A DNA stretch of 64,000 nucleotides, from contig KB235926.1 in the NCBI GenBank assembly GCA_000332255.1, forward strand, positions 1,900,797-1,964,796, written 5' to 3'. This stretch comes from a cyanobacterium PCC 7702 (GTDB lineage Bacteria > Cyanobacteriota > Cyanobacteriia > Cyanobacteriales > Nostocaceae). Positions 45,907 to 55,375 of this stretch are shown piece after piece. How positions within the stretch are numbered: position 1 is the stretch's first letter; the number at the start of each line of letters is the position of its first letter. The notes under the pieces are model-generated. The model worked only from the letters and a program-made list of their open reading frames with translations, had not been told where the DNA came from and made no database searches. The position numbers were made by a program, and so were the translations under genes.

Positions 45907-46479
45907 CTACTTTCCCATGTTCCGCTTCATCTGCTCCAATTCCGCTTCTGTTTCCCAGCGGCGGAATTTCTCCTCCAAAGGATCGTAGCCGCTATAATCG
46001 GTACGGAGCTGATTCCACCAACCAGAAGTTTCCCAGCGCTGCTGGGCTTGTTGGGCACGAGCTGTTTGAGCTTCTACAGCTTTAGCTTGCACTTCCTTTC
46101 GCCGTTGTTGAATTTTGCGCAGTAAATCTTGCGCTTGGTCGATGCGCTCCTTGAGTCCTTGCATGTGTCCCCACAGTTGATTTCCCTGACGCAGTAATGC
46201 TGCTTCTCGTTCTTGCGCAGCAGCTGCTAAATCCTGTCTGTTATTAGCTTGGGCTTTTTGGACGCGAAGATGCCATTTTTGGATTTCTTGAGCAGTGGAG
46301 AGAATTTCCTGTTGCGATCGCTTCTGCTGCAATTGTAAATCTGCAATCAGCTTGAGAGTGTCTTTTTCTTGCTCCCGCAGTTGTTCTAACAATGCTTCCA
46401 ACTCTAAGTGCGGATTATTGCGCAAGAATTCGTCTAAACGATTTTCTAAAAACTGGCTTAACTCATCAAATAAACCCAC
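45907..46479 (-). CDS. TIGR04376 family coiled-coil protein
   Basis: The 190-residue protein starts MGLFDELSQFLENRLDEF, then LLEQLREQEKDTLKLIADL and long heptad-rich helices (QQEILSTAQEIQKWHLRV, QERDL-like AAQEREAALLRQGNQLW). It ends in a charged tail with DPLEEKFRRWETEAELEQM, a phrase typical of this cyanobacterium-restricted family. The architecture resembles PspA/Vipp1-like or IMMP coiled coils; function is unknown. It converges with zwf 23 bases away. Confidence 0.8.
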   Translation of the reverse strand: MGLFDELSQFLENRLDEFLRNNPHLELEALLEQLREQEKDTLKLIADLQLQQKRSQQEILSTAQEIQKWHLRVQKAQANNRQDLAAAAQEREAALLRQGNQLWGHMQGLKERIDQAQDLLRKIQQRRKEVQAKAVEAQTARAQQAQQRWETSGWWNQLRTDYSGYDPLEEKFRRWETEAELEQMKRNMGK

Positions 46480-46826
46480 TGCTACAACTCCAGTCAGGTG
46501 TCTTACTTTATTGTAGTCATTGCCAGCACTACCGCATACCTATCCGGATGATTATTTTATTTTCCAGGTGCGGAAGTTAACTAAAATTACTTAACTTGCA
46601 CAACTAACTTACATTTGTCGCTACTTTTTGGATAGTTGTGTATTTCACCTCATAAAACTCTTTCCCGAGATTGAAGCTATTAAACAGCCTATATTTCTAT
46701 CATGTTCTGTATTAGATTTCACCAACATATACGCAGGTAGCAAGCACCTTTCTTAGATAATTCCACTCGCCAAATCAGCCAAAAACAATTTTCACTGACA
46801 CAAAAACTACCTTGACAAAATAAATT
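46480..46826. other. Intergenic, divergent promoter region
   Basis: These 347 bases lie between divergent genes. I see only AT-rich DNA with no supported frame, clear operator or RNA. Confidence 0.4.
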
Positions 46827-47333
46827 ATGAATTACCTTATTGCCGTTTTACCGAACAGAATCGCAGCTGAAGAAGCCTATCTTGCCTTAGAAAAAGAAGG
46901 CTTACCTACCAATCAAATTGATATCCTTGGTCAAGGCTACAAAAGCGCCGATGAATATGGCTTAATCAATCCGACGGTACAAGCAAAACAAGGAGCAAAA
47001 CGTCTGTTGATTTGGCTGGTTCCGTTTGGATTTGTCGCTGGTTACGCCTTCAACGCTCTCACAAATATCGAAATCATCCCCATTGGTAACCTTGGTAATC
47101 ATTTTCTCGGAGGACTGCTAGGAGCTGCTGCAGGTGCTGCTGGTGCATTCCTGGTTGGTGGAGGAGTGGGTTTAACTGTTGGTAGTGGAGATGCTCTTCC
47201 TTACCGCAATCGTCTGCGTGAAGGTAAATATCTAATCGTAGTCAAGGGAAACGAGCAGTTAATTCGTCAAGCCACTCGCATTTTACGTCAATTTGAACCG
47301 GAAAACTTGCAAGGCTATACTGAGCCAAAATAA
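46827..47333 (+). CDS. Conserved cyanobacterial protein with glycine-zipper membrane segments
   Basis: The protein has 168 residues. Residues 1-~45 form a beta-alpha domain (NYLIAVLPNRIAAEEAYLAL, then IDILGQGYKS). A membrane hairpin follows: LLIWLVPFGFVAGYAFNAL and FLGGLLGAAAGAAGAFLVGGGVGL, with GxxxG repeats. The C-terminal ~50 residues (REGKYLIVVKGNEQLIRQAT) form a second small domain similar in shape to the first. The layout resembles general-stress or DUF1269-type proteins but I cannot name a family with confidence. Confidence 0.6.
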   Translation: MNYLIAVLPNRIAAEEAYLALEKEGLPTNQIDILGQGYKSADEYGLINPTVQAKQGAKRLLIWLVPFGFVAGYAFNALTNIEIIPIGNLGNHFLGGLLGAAAGAAGAFLVGGGVGLTVGSGDALPYRNRLREGKYLIVVKGNEQLIRQATRILRQFEPENLQGYTEPK

Positions 47334-47354
47334 AAAATCAATTGTCATTCGTAA

Positions 47355-47387
47355 TTCGTAATTAGGATTGATGAAGTTAATTACGAA
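47355..47387. terminator. Bidirectional inverted repeat between convergent genes
   Basis: TTCGTAATT (47355-47363) pairs perfectly with AATTACGAA (47379-47387) across a 15-base loop. It lies between the convergent ends at 47333 and 47402. The TTCGTAATTCGTAATT wording is common in intergenic DNA of Nostocales. Confidence 0.45.
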
Positions 47388-47401
47388 CTACGATAGCTAA
47401 A

Positions 47402-48529
47402 CTACATTTTGGAACGTAGCTTTGAGAAACGAGCTTGTTCGCTTAGTTGCTGTTTTTGTTTAAAATCATCAAAGTGCATGAGTTTTCCGTTTTGGGCCAA
47501 ACGCTCTGCGACAATTTGTCGATAAACTGCTTCATAGCCGTCTACCATTTTTTGGACACTGAAGTGTTTGTCCACATGCTCCCGACAGGTATAACGGTCT
47601 AGCTTTGTTACCTTGTCAACAGCACTGACGCATTCTTCGATGCTGTTACAAATAAAGCCTGTCTTTTCGTGAGCGATCACCTCTGGAACCGATCCGTAAT
47701 TCATTGCGATTACTGGTGTTCCCGCTGCCATTGATTCTACCATTACCAGTCCAAATGGTTCTCGCCAAGTAATAGTAAATAAAGTTGCTACCGCACCTCC
47801 CATCAAGGCATTTTTCTGAACGTGGTTTGCTTCGCCTAGATACTCTATTTGCTTCCCATCAACAAAAGGCTTGACTTCCCGTTCAAAATACTCTTTGTCC
47901 ACAACATCTACTTTACCCGCCATCTTTAAACGCCAACCAGCTTGTTTGGCGATCTGGATAGCTATGTGCGTTCCCTTCTCTGGAGAAATTCGACCCAAAA
48001 AAGCAAGATAAGGCGGTTCTTGAGGCTGAGGATAAAATTTATGGCTGCTGATATCAATCCCATTGTAAACCGTTGCTACGTAGTTTAGCCCTAACCGCGG
48101 TTCCCGCTGCGCATCAGAGATACTTACATAGGGTTGGGATTTAGCATGTAAAAACATCTTTTCGTTGTCAGGGGTAAATACGCCGTGCAACGTTGTAATC
48201 GTAGGTGTGTTTACTAAATTTGTATAGGGTAGGGCGCTGCAACCCATGTGAGAGTGAATAATATCAAATTCTTCTGCCTGCTCGTACACGCACGCCAGCT
48301 GTAACATTTCATAAATGCCGTATTCTTTTACGGTAGAATCTAATCGTAAAGCGCGGGAATGAACTGATTTCAGTTTGGCTAAAGTCAGAGAATCTCCCGA
48401 TGCAAACAACGTCACCTCGTGTCCGCGTCTGACTAATTCATCAGTTAGCAACCCTACCACTAGCTCTGTACCACCGTAACCTGGAGGCGGTACCCTCTCC
48501 CACAGTGGGGCAACCTGAGCTATGCGCAT
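47402..48529 (-). CDS. GT4 family glycosyltransferase
   Basis: The 375-residue protein has a GT-B fold. The N-terminal half starts MRIAQVAPLWERVPPPGYGGTE with the Gly-rich acceptor loop, then TLFASGDS and IIHSHMG. The C-terminal donor half has LAFLGRISPEKGTHIAIQIA, then EPFGLVMVESMAAGTPVIAMNYGSVPEVI, the GT4 EX7E nucleotide-sugar motif (E-P-F-G-L-V-M-V-E). Such enzymes transfer sugars from nucleotide donors to polysaccharide or lipid acceptors; the GYGGTE start is shared with many cyanobacterial and actinobacterial members of unknown acceptor. No membrane span is seen. Confidence 0.88.
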   Translation of the reverse strand: MRIAQVAPLWERVPPPGYGGTELVVGLLTDELVRRGHEVTLFASGDSLTLAKLKSVHSRALRLDSTVKEYGIYEMLQLACVYEQAEEFDIIHSHMGCSALPYTNLVNTPTITTLHGVFTPDNEKMFLHAKSQPYVSISDAQREPRLGLNYVATVYNGIDISSHKFYPQPQEPPYLAFLGRISPEKGTHIAIQIAKQAGWRLKMAGKVDVVDKEYFEREVKPFVDGKQIEYLGEANHVQKNALMGGAVATLFTITWREPFGLVMVESMAAGTPVIAMNYGSVPEVIAHEKTGFICNSIEECVSAVDKVTKLDRYTCREHVDKHFSVQKMVDGYEAVYRQIVAERLAQNGKLMHFDDFKQKQQLSEQARFSKLRSKM

Positions 48530-49011
48530 AAAATACTCCTGAAAATAAAACTAAAATTAAAGGCGGTTCCTTATGTCTGAAAAGCGTTTGAACTTGTTCG
48601 GAAAACACTTATTGTCAGACAGGAAGTAATACAAACTCTATAGGTTCTGCTGGCAATTTTTTGTCTATCCCAGGTGAGGAAATAATTGCTTGCAGGTATG
48701 AAAAAATAATCATTAGGATCTGAAAAACGGGCAGATTTGTGATTTATATTTCCTAGGGAAGATGACAAAGGAATCAAATCTAGATAATGTGCGTAGGAAT
48801 CGGGCAAGGAAAAATCGGGTCAATACTAGTCTCAATGTTTTCTGAAAACCAACTTAGATTGCTATAAAATGAAATTAACTAGAGCTTGCAGTTCATCAAT
48901 AAGCCAACACAAAAGAAATGGCGAGGGTAACTGCAGTTACTAGTGTTAGTAAAACTTTCTTTGAAAATCAATCGTAGAGATAGGCTTTGGGTTTAACCAA
49001 AGAACCAAGGT
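48530..49011. other. Intergenic stretch, no recognised gene
   Basis: This AT-rich stretch of 482 bases lies upstream of the GT4 gene. Short frames have no ribosome-binding site or family resemblance. The GT4 promoter presumably lies within. Confidence 0.4.
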
Positions 49012-49197
49012 ATGACAACTAGAAAATGCATACCTTGTTTTCTCCTTTCTTTAACCAAAATTTCATCATTAACAACCGATTCTAAAAATTTGCCTATGAG
49101 TCGTCTAACGAACTTATTTCAGAATAAAGCCGTTTTGTGGCTTAGCGTTTTTCTCATACTTGTTATTTACTGGACTATAGTTAATATAGCCATGTAA
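49012..49197 (+). CDS. Possible small single-span membrane protein
   Basis: A 61-residue frame from the ATG at 49012 ends in one membrane span, AVLWLSVFLILVIYWTIVNIA, preceded by basic or polar MSRLTNLFQNK. The ATG at 49096 would give a 33-residue protein made only of this part, like many small thylakoid subunits. Neither start has a strong ribosome-binding site. A hairpin follows 18 bases after the stop. I cannot name it. Confidence 0.4.
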   Translation: MTTRKCIPCFLLSLTKISSLTTDSKNLPMSRLTNLFQNKAVLWLSVFLILVIYWTIVNIAM

Positions 49198-49214
49198 ACC
49201 CACTGAAAAAACAA

Positions 49215-49243
49215 GCTGGATTTTCTTAGTCAGGAAATCCAGC
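49215..49243. terminator. Strong hairpin after the small membrane protein
   Basis: GCTGGATTT (49215-49223) pairs perfectly with AAATCCAGC (49235-49243), loop 11 bases. The left flank is a run of six As (a U-run on the minus strand); the right flank is only moderately T-rich. It probably ends the small gene's transcript or works in both directions. Confidence 0.5.
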
Positions 49244-49291
49244 CGTTGAGTGGTAATTATTTCTGAATGTACTCTTTTAGGAAAGATAATA

Positions 49292-49702
49292 ATGATTTTC
49301 GCTGGAAAACGACCAAGCAATTTAGGTGCTTGTGATGGGAAATTAGCACCTTGTCCTCATACACCTAATTGTGTTTCTAGTCAGAGTACAGATTCTATTC
49401 ACCAAATCGCTCCTCTTAGCTACAATTCTACTCCCGAAAAAGCGCTGGCAGACATCAAAAGCGTGGTTGAATCTTTACCAAGAACAAAAATTATTACTGA
49501 AAAAGATAACTATTTATACGCGGAATTTAAAAGTGCTTTGCTAGGATTTATAGATGATGTAGAATTTTATCTGGATAGCAATGCCAACTTTATTCACGTT
49601 CGTTCTGCTTCTCGTTTGGGTCAAAGCGATTTGGGTGTAAATCGCAAACGTATAGAAACAATCAGAGAAAAATTTACGCAGAGACAACAAACCCGGGTTT
49701 AG
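49292..49702 (+). CDS. DUF1499 family protein
   Basis: The 136-residue protein opens FAGKRPSNLGACDGKLAPCPHTPNCVSSQ, the DUF1499 signature with the C-x-x-TPNCVSS motif, continues VVESLPRTKIITEKDNYLYAEFKS, and ends IHVRSASRLGQSDLGVNRKRI, the conserved RSASRxGxSDxGxNRxR block. The function is unknown; homologues occur across bacteria and plastids. The ATG at 49292 has AGGAAAG upstream; a longer frame from 49250 is not family-like. Confidence 0.88.
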   Translation: MIFAGKRPSNLGACDGKLAPCPHTPNCVSSQSTDSIHQIAPLSYNSTPEKALADIKSVVESLPRTKIITEKDNYLYAEFKSALLGFIDDVEFYLDSNANFIHVRSASRLGQSDLGVNRKRIETIREKFTQRQQTRV

Positions 49703-49737
49703 TTAGGTAGGGAAGTTCCAACGATATATCAGAAATA

Positions 49738-50784
49738 TCAAAGAGCTAACTTATTGCCAAGGCTTTCGCGGTGATGTGGTTCCATAAGGTTGGTTAGATC
49801 GGGACCGCAAGGAATAATTCCCCCTGGATTAAGCGGAAAAAGGCTGCCGTAATAGTCGCGTTTTATACTTTCTGGGTCACAGGTATCGGCAACTTTTGGA
49901 AGTTGGTAAAAGTCGCGCAAATAAGCTCCCAGGTTTTTATAGTCTTGAATTCGGCGGCGGTTGCATTTGAATAGCCCGTAGTAGACTATATCAAAGCGGA
50001 ACAGGGTGGTAAACAAACGTACATCTGCTAGCGTTAGCTTGTCTCCGCACAGGTAGCGATTCGTTTCCAGCACTGTATCTATTTCATCCAAACAAGCAAA
50101 CAATTCGTTACAAGCTCGTTCGTATGCTTCTTGAGTTTGGGCAAAACCGCAGCGATATACACCGTTATTTACTGTATGGTAAATTTTCTCATTCCAGCGG
50201 TCAATTTGCTCCTGTAGTTCCTGCGGGTACAGGTCTAGTGTGGGATTGGTGGCAAACTCATTAAATTGGGAATTGAGCATAAGGATAATTTCTGAGCTTT
50301 CGTTGTTAACGATTGTCTTGGTTTGCGCATCCCACAGCACGGGAACGGTACAACGCCCTTTGTAACCAGGTTGGGCGAGGTTATATAGTTGAGGGAGAGT
50401 ACGGCAACCTTCTTGCTGTTGGTTGAGAATCCAGATACCTTCGTCTGGTGAAGGAGAAACGATGGTGACCGAGATAGCGTCTTCAAGTCCTTTGAGCGAT
50501 CGCACCACAAGGGTTCTGTGGGCCCAAGGACATCCCAGACCGACAAAAAGACGGTAGCGTCCGCTTTGCGGTTGATACAAATTACCCGGTTGCGTGCTGA
50601 TAAAGTTGCGAAACTGGCTAGCAGGGCGGATGTATTCTCCTGATTTATTGCGGGGAGCAAGTTGTGACATCATCAAATGCCACAGGGCGGTCCAAACAAA
50701 TTTTCCCGAACGAATTATTAACCCAGAAGGTAAGGAGTTGCCTTTTTTGTAAATCTTTTCGTTTGTCGAATTCTGGTTTTGCAC
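49738..50784 (-). CDS. Glutathionyl-hydroquinone reductase (Xi-class GST)
   Basis: The 348-residue enzyme reduces glutathionyl-hydroquinones to hydroquinones. It shows the Xi-class motif LGCPWAHRTLVVRSLKGL, with the catalytic Cys, then NNESSEIILMLNSQF (GSH binding), and the helical C-terminal domain with GDKLTLADVRLFTTLFRFD and a YYGLFKCN block typical of ECM4/YqjG. The start is a GTG at 50784; the conserved GLIIRSGKFVWTALWHLMM segment follows it, so the long form is preferred. It is divergent from the MidA-type gene. Confidence 0.88.
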   Translation of the reverse strand: MQNQNSTNEKIYKKGNSLPSGLIIRSGKFVWTALWHLMMSQLAPRNKSGEYIRPASQFRNFISTQPGNLYQPQSGRYRLFVGLGCPWAHRTLVVRSLKGLEDAISVTIVSPSPDEGIWILNQQQEGCRTLPQLYNLAQPGYKGRCTVPVLWDAQTKTIVNNESSEIILMLNSQFNEFATNPTLDLYPQELQEQIDRWNEKIYHTVNNGVYRCGFAQTQEAYERACNELFACLDEIDTVLETNRYLCGDKLTLADVRLFTTLFRFDIVYYGLFKCNRRRIQDYKNLGAYLRDFYQLPKVADTCDPESIKRDYYGSLFPLNPGGIIPCGPDLTNLMEPHHRESLGNKLAL

Positions 50785-50849
50785 AAGCTTATCTCCTCAA
50801 AATAATTGATATAGAAGATGAAAATTGTAAACGTTCTAGTTGTGAGTTT

Positions 50850-52097
50850 ATGGACTCTCATCCCCAACTGTGTCAAGTAATAGGCGATCGCATAGCCAAA
50901 AGTCCTGACCAGCGAATTACTTTCGCCGAGTATATGGATATAGTGCTTTACCATCCCGAGTATGGCTATTATTCCACCCAGGCGATAAACCTTGGCAAGC
51001 AGGGTGATTTTTTCACTTCTGTTCATCTGGGAGCAGACTTTGGCGAATTGCTGGCGGAACAATTTTTGCAAATGTGGGAAATTCTTGACAAACCCGTACC
51101 TTTTTCTTTAGTAGAAATGGGTGCAGCTCAAGGTTACTTAGCTCTAGATATTTTAAAGTATCTTCAGCAGCATCACCCACAGTTTTTCGCGGCTTTGAGA
51201 TACACAATCGTGGAAAAATCACCAGCTTTTCGGCAACTACAGCAGCAACGCTTGCAAGACTTCCAAGTTGTTAACTGGTGCAGTTTAGATGAAATACCCA
51301 GTAACTCGATTACTGGTTGCTTTTTTTCCAACGAATTGGTAGACGCTTTGCCAGTGCACCGATTTATTTTAGAAAAAGGACAACTGCGAGAAATTTACGT
51401 TACTCTTGTCAAAGAAAGCTCTCACGGCAGCGAAAACAAGCAAAATAGCGAAGAAAAATCTCTTCTCGAATCCCTTGGCTGTGGCGTTTTCAGGTTTGCC
51501 GAAGTTATAGGATCTGTATCTACCCCGAGGCTAGCTGAATATTTTGATTTAGTGGGCGTGCAGCTAACCAATGGTCTTTATCCCCAAGGGTACCGCAGCG
51601 AAGTTAATTTGGCAGCCTTGGATTGGTTGAGTGTAGTAGCAGACCGTTTGCGGCGGGGATATGTGTTAACTATAGATTATGGCTATCCTGCCAGTCGCTA
51701 TTACAATCCCAGGCGGTGGCAAGGTACGCTGCAGTGCTATTGGCGCCACCAACGTCATGATAATCCCTATATCAACATCGGTCGACAGGACATCACCGCT
51801 CATGTTGACTTTACTGCTTTAGAAAAATGGGGTGAGGAGTGGGGATTAAACAAAGTTGGGTTTACAACTCAAGAAGTGTTTTTAATGATGTTGGGATTAG
51901 GCAATCGCATCAAGAGTGCGATCGATAGCGAACAATCTATCTCGAAGGTACTCTCCCTTAGGGATGCATTGCACCAGCTTATAGATCCCTTAGGACTGGG
52001 GGGATTTGGTGTCTTGCTGCAAAGTAAGGGATTGAGTAGTAAAGAAAGTTCTCAACCGCTGCGGGGATTTAGCGTTCCTGAGCCGGTATTCATCTGA
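50850..52097 (+). CDS. MidA/NDUFAF7 family SAM-dependent methyltransferase
   Basis: The 415-residue enzyme belongs to the COG1565 family; the human member NDUFAF7 dimethylates an arginine of complex I subunit NDUFS2. It shows ITFAEYMDIVLYHPEYGYYS, GDFFTSVHLGADFGELLAEQ, VEMGAAQGYLALDIL (SAM-binding motif I), FFSNELVDALPVHRF and LTIDYGYPASRYYNP. The ATG at 50850 fits the family start; the open frame upstream overlaps the divergent GST promoter. The target in cyanobacteria may be the NDH-1 complex, which is an inference. Confidence 0.85.
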   Translation: MDSHPQLCQVIGDRIAKSPDQRITFAEYMDIVLYHPEYGYYSTQAINLGKQGDFFTSVHLGADFGELLAEQFLQMWEILDKPVPFSLVEMGAAQGYLALDILKYLQQHHPQFFAALRYTIVEKSPAFRQLQQQRLQDFQVVNWCSLDEIPSNSITGCFFSNELVDALPVHRFILEKGQLREIYVTLVKESSHGSENKQNSEEKSLLESLGCGVFRFAEVIGSVSTPRLAEYFDLVGVQLTNGLYPQGYRSEVNLAALDWLSVVADRLRRGYVLTIDYGYPASRYYNPRRWQGTLQCYWRHQRHDNPYINIGRQDITAHVDFTALEKWGEEWGLNKVGFTTQEVFLMMLGLGNRIKSAIDSEQSISKVLSLRDALHQLIDPLGLGGFGVLLQSKGLSSKESSQPLRGFSVPEPVFI

Positions 52098-52177
52098 TAA
52101 CTTAAAACTCTATTAAAGCAATTGAGTAATAGTTAATTTAGCATCAGACTAATGATAGTAAAAAAAAGGCGATCGCT

Positions 52178-52273
52178 ATGAACACCCATGACCTCATCAT
52201 GCTCATTGTGCTGTTAATACCCGGCATTTTACTTTCAGTAATGATCATGGTTACTTTTGCCGCAGGGGGCTAA
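52178..52273 (+). CDS. Small single-span membrane protein, 31 residues
   Basis: The ATG at 52178 opens MNTHDLIMLIVLLIPGILLS and the protein ends TFAAGG. It is one membrane span with a Pro-Gly kink, in the size class of PsaM, PetN or Psb30, but it does not match those sequences as I know them. AAAAAAAGGCG lies upstream as a modest ribosome-binding site. Well-formed codons and compact hydrophobic content favour a real gene. Confidence 0.5.
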   Translation: MNTHDLIMLIVLLIPGILLSVMIMVTFAAGG

Positions 52274-52367
52274 AAAACGGGCCAGTAGTTAGTAGTACTT
52301 AACACTAACTACTAAACAGCTGTTAGTACTGAAAAAAGGCGATCGCTCAACCAGAGGTAACTAGAAG

Positions 52368-53207
52368 ATGAAGGTAGCATTTCTGGGAACTGGACAAATG
52401 GGACTGCCAATGGCGCAAAGGTTGATAGAAGCAAAGGTAGACCTAATTGCCTACAATCGTACCCCAGAAAAGTTAGAACCCTTAAAAGCAGCCGGTGCAG
52501 AAGTTGTCACAAAACCTTTCCAAGCCATACGAGCTGCCGATTGTGTAATTCTCATGCTCACCAATGCAGCGGCTATTTATAGTGTGTTGCTTTCAGATCG
52601 GTCTTCCCAAGCTGTGGCAGGGCGGGGTATTATCCAAATGGGAACTATTACTCCCACAGAAAGCAGAGAAATTAGGGATGCAGTAGTTGCTGCAGGTGGT
52701 GAGTACTTAGAAGCACCGGTTTTTGGTAGCATTTCCGAAGCAAAAGCTGGTAACTTAATCGTTATGGTGGGCGCGCACCAGGAACAGTACCAGCGCTATT
52801 TAGAGATTTTCAAGCATTTCGGTCCTGAGCCTTTGCTTGTGGGTTCGCCAGGAACAGCTGCAGCACTAAAACTAGCATTAAATCAACTTGTCGCTTCCCA
52901 AATAGCGGCTTTTACCGTTAGTGTGGGATTTGCGCAGCGTTACGGTATCGACGTGAATACATTTATGTACGTTCTGCGTCAAAGCGCTTTGTACGCGCCT
53001 TTATTCGACGAAAAGCTAGAAACAATTATAGATAGCAATTGTACCACCAAGCACCTACTCAAAGATGTTGATTTGTTTATCAATGAAGCCAAAACAGCAG
53101 GTTTAAACGTCACCAGTGTAGAAGGTGTGCGCAAACTTTTGGAAATGGCAATGAAAATGTCCTTTAGCAGAGATGATTGCTTAATTTCCCAATTTATCTC
53201 CCAGTGA
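52368..53207 (+). CDS. NAD(P)-dependent beta-hydroxyacid dehydrogenase family protein
   Basis: The 279-residue protein starts MKVAFLGTGQMGLPMAQRL (Rossmann GxGxxG), then AYNRTPEKLEPLKAAGA, QMGTITPTESREI, EAPVFGSISEAKAGNLIVMVGA (substrate-binding), GTAAALKLALNQLVASQIAA with catalytic Lys, and KHLLKDVDLFI. This is the 3-hydroxyisobutyrate dehydrogenase/glyoxylate-succinate semialdehyde reductase layout. Which small acid or aldehyde is reduced is not resolved. It converges with the TPR gene 18 bases away. Confidence 0.88.
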   Translation: MKVAFLGTGQMGLPMAQRLIEAKVDLIAYNRTPEKLEPLKAAGAEVVTKPFQAIRAADCVILMLTNAAAIYSVLLSDRSSQAVAGRGIIQMGTITPTESREIRDAVVAAGGEYLEAPVFGSISEAKAGNLIVMVGAHQEQYQRYLEIFKHFGPEPLLVGSPGTAAALKLALNQLVASQIAAFTVSVGFAQRYGIDVNTFMYVLRQSALYAPLFDEKLETIIDSNCTTKHLLKDVDLFINEAKTAGLNVTSVEGVRKLLEMAMKMSFSRDDCLISQFISQ

Positions 53208-53224
53208 ATCAACAACAGCAGCAG

Positions 53225-55375
53225 TTACAATTTGGCAAGAATTTCTGGCAACAATGGTCCGGGAACTTTGGATAAGGCCAAATTTTGTCCCTTAATTCCA
53301 AATTCAGCATGAAAAGCACGAATAGTTTTTAAGACATAAGCAAGGGAAATTTGATAAGCTTGTGGTTGTTCGCGAAATCCATTTAAGGCTTGTAGGTGAT
53401 TTTCTAAAGCTGCTTCCAAATGTTTTGAGCAACTAGCTTTGTCAGTTTGTAGATAGTGTTCTGTTGCTAATTGATAGTGGGCCAATCCCAGATGGTTGTA
53501 AGTAGCAAATACATCAAAACTCAAATTTTCCTTTGGCACTGAAGCTGCTAAAGCTAGAGATTGGGAGTAAGCATGAATGCACAAATTTAAAAACTTTTGT
53601 TGTTGTTCCTTTTTTATCTGTGCTTGGTTAGCTAAATGCCACCAAGCAGTGCCAAGATTATTTTGGGTAGCAGCACAAGCTGCAGGAAGACGAGCGGGAG
53701 TGCGGTATTTTAAAGCTTCTTCGTAGGCTTGAATAGCCAGTCGCAGGTTTTCTGCAGGATTTTCATATTGGGACAGATTCCAGCGGGCAGTACCGATATT
53801 ATTCTGAATCATGCCATATTTGAGCGGTTCTTGTTCTGGCTGATAGTGCTGCACAGCTTGATTGTAAGCAGTGATCGCTTTGTGCAAATTTTCTATGGGT
53901 TGGCTGTGTTGCGCTAAATGCCAATAAGCAGTACCCAAATTATTCTGAGTAGCAGCATATTTTGCTGGTTCCATCTGTGGGTTGCAAAAGCGCAGTGCTT
54001 CGCTGTATGCTGCGATCGCTTGTTGCCAATTTTCTGCGGGGTTAGTAAAACGCGCTAAATCTCCGTAAGCTGTCCCGAGATTATTTTGCACGCGAGCATA
54101 GGTTTCTGGTTGTGTTTCTGGTGAAATTAGCTTCAAAGCTAACTGATAAAATTCAATTCCCTGTTGTATGTAAGATTGTCTTTCTGCCCCATTTGGTGGT
54201 GTGCGGTATAACATCCAGTAAAGGGTTCCCAGGTCATTGAGAATATCCGGGACCTGTGGCGAAGTTTCGTCGCCAGCGATCGCCTCCTGGTATGCTAATA
54301 TTGCCACCATCAAATTTTCCAGAGTGGTTTGTCCTCGTTCGATCCGCAGCCGATACAAATTTCCCAGGCGTTGATAAGCATCTGAGATTGTCTGTGGCGA
54401 GGCCTTTTGAGAATGCAGGAGATTAATTTCTTCTAGAAGTTGCTTAATTTCCTCTGCGTTTTCAGCGCTGGTGCTGTTAATTGTTGCTAGTATTAATTCC
54501 TTTAACTCTTTGCTAATATGGTTTGAATGCATTGACGCTGGCGCGTCGCCAACATCAGTTTCAGCTGTTAGTTCCGTCGGTGGTGCTTCTGGTATTGATA
54601 TCTCTGATCGATCGGCAGAAGGTGCTTCGTTTGTTTGTCCGCGACCAGCGGCTAACTGGGGCTGAAAATCAAATTCTTCTTGCAAAACAGATTGCTCAAA
54701 AGCATCCAAATCTAAGCTTTCAGAAGCAGCAAAACCTTCTGCAAGCGAACTTCTGTTACTATTGGTTGGTGTTGGTTCGCCAGCAAAAACAAACACGCCC
54801 GTACGGCTACGCCAAAATTGTGGTGCTGACTGCTGAATTGCATGCAACCAAGGGCGCGGTACCCACAACAGCAAACTAGTTTCTAAAAAACGACTGGATT
54901 CTGGAGCTACCAGATGCTGTTCGATCAAACGCAGGTAATGTAAAAATAAACGCTGGATTGCTACTGGTTGCCTTGTTAGCTGCTCTACACCTACAATTTG
55001 AAAACTGGGTATTGGTAGCATTCGCCCGGGCGAATCTTTTGATGCTCCTACTATTGGTGGTGGATAGTTGAGCAACCATTGATTGATTTGAGCTACCGGA
55101 TTAGGATCGCTGTTGTTCAATCGCAAGGTAACCAAGCGCGGATAAGCTGGTGTACTTGCTTCCTGCAGTTCTGGTGCTTGGTATAATACTTGCCCTACTG
55201 GATAAGCCAAGGTAGAGTGCAAGCGCGCTGCAATCTTGTTTCTCAGGTTTAAATCGTCACATACTGCTAGAAAAATTTGTCTTCGCAAACCCAGGCTCAG
55301 GGCTAATTTCAGGCGGTGGTATACTTGCCGGTTCCACACAAATTTATCTGAATGTTCTGTTTCACTCACGCTCAT
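53225..55375 (-). CDS. Large TPR-repeat protein
   Basis: The protein has 716 residues. The first ~200 form a folded domain (LGLRRQIFLAVCDDLNLRNKI, QIVGVEQLTRQPVAIQRLFLHYL) found at the start of related cyanobacterial TPR proteins and resembling an NTPase-like module without a P-loop. A Ser/Pro/Glu-rich linker of ~80 residues follows, then at least seven TPR or Sel1-like repeats with the phrase ATQNNLGTAYWHLAQ and AAITAYNQALQ variants (53600-54200). Function is unknown; it is probably a scaffold. Confidence 0.8.
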   Translation of the reverse strand: MSVSETEHSDKFVWNRQVYHRLKLALSLGLRRQIFLAVCDDLNLRNKIAARLHSTLAYPVGQVLYQAPELQEASTPAYPRLVTLRLNNSDPNPVAQINQWLLNYPPPIVGASKDSPGRMLPIPSFQIVGVEQLTRQPVAIQRLFLHYLRLIEQHLVAPESSRFLETSLLLWVPRPWLHAIQQSAPQFWRSRTGVFVFAGEPTPTNSNRSSLAEGFAASESLDLDAFEQSVLQEEFDFQPQLAAGRGQTNEAPSADRSEISIPEAPPTELTAETDVGDAPASMHSNHISKELKELILATINSTSAENAEEIKQLLEEINLLHSQKASPQTISDAYQRLGNLYRLRIERGQTTLENLMVAILAYQEAIAGDETSPQVPDILNDLGTLYWMLYRTPPNGAERQSYIQQGIEFYQLALKLISPETQPETYARVQNNLGTAYGDLARFTNPAENWQQAIAAYSEALRFCNPQMEPAKYAATQNNLGTAYWHLAQHSQPIENLHKAITAYNQAVQHYQPEQEPLKYGMIQNNIGTARWNLSQYENPAENLRLAIQAYEEALKYRTPARLPAACAATQNNLGTAWWHLANQAQIKKEQQQKFLNLCIHAYSQSLALAASVPKENLSFDVFATYNHLGLAHYQLATEHYLQTDKASCSKHLEAALENHLQALNGFREQPQAYQISLAYVLKTIRAFHAEFGIKGQNLALSKVPGPLLPEILAKL

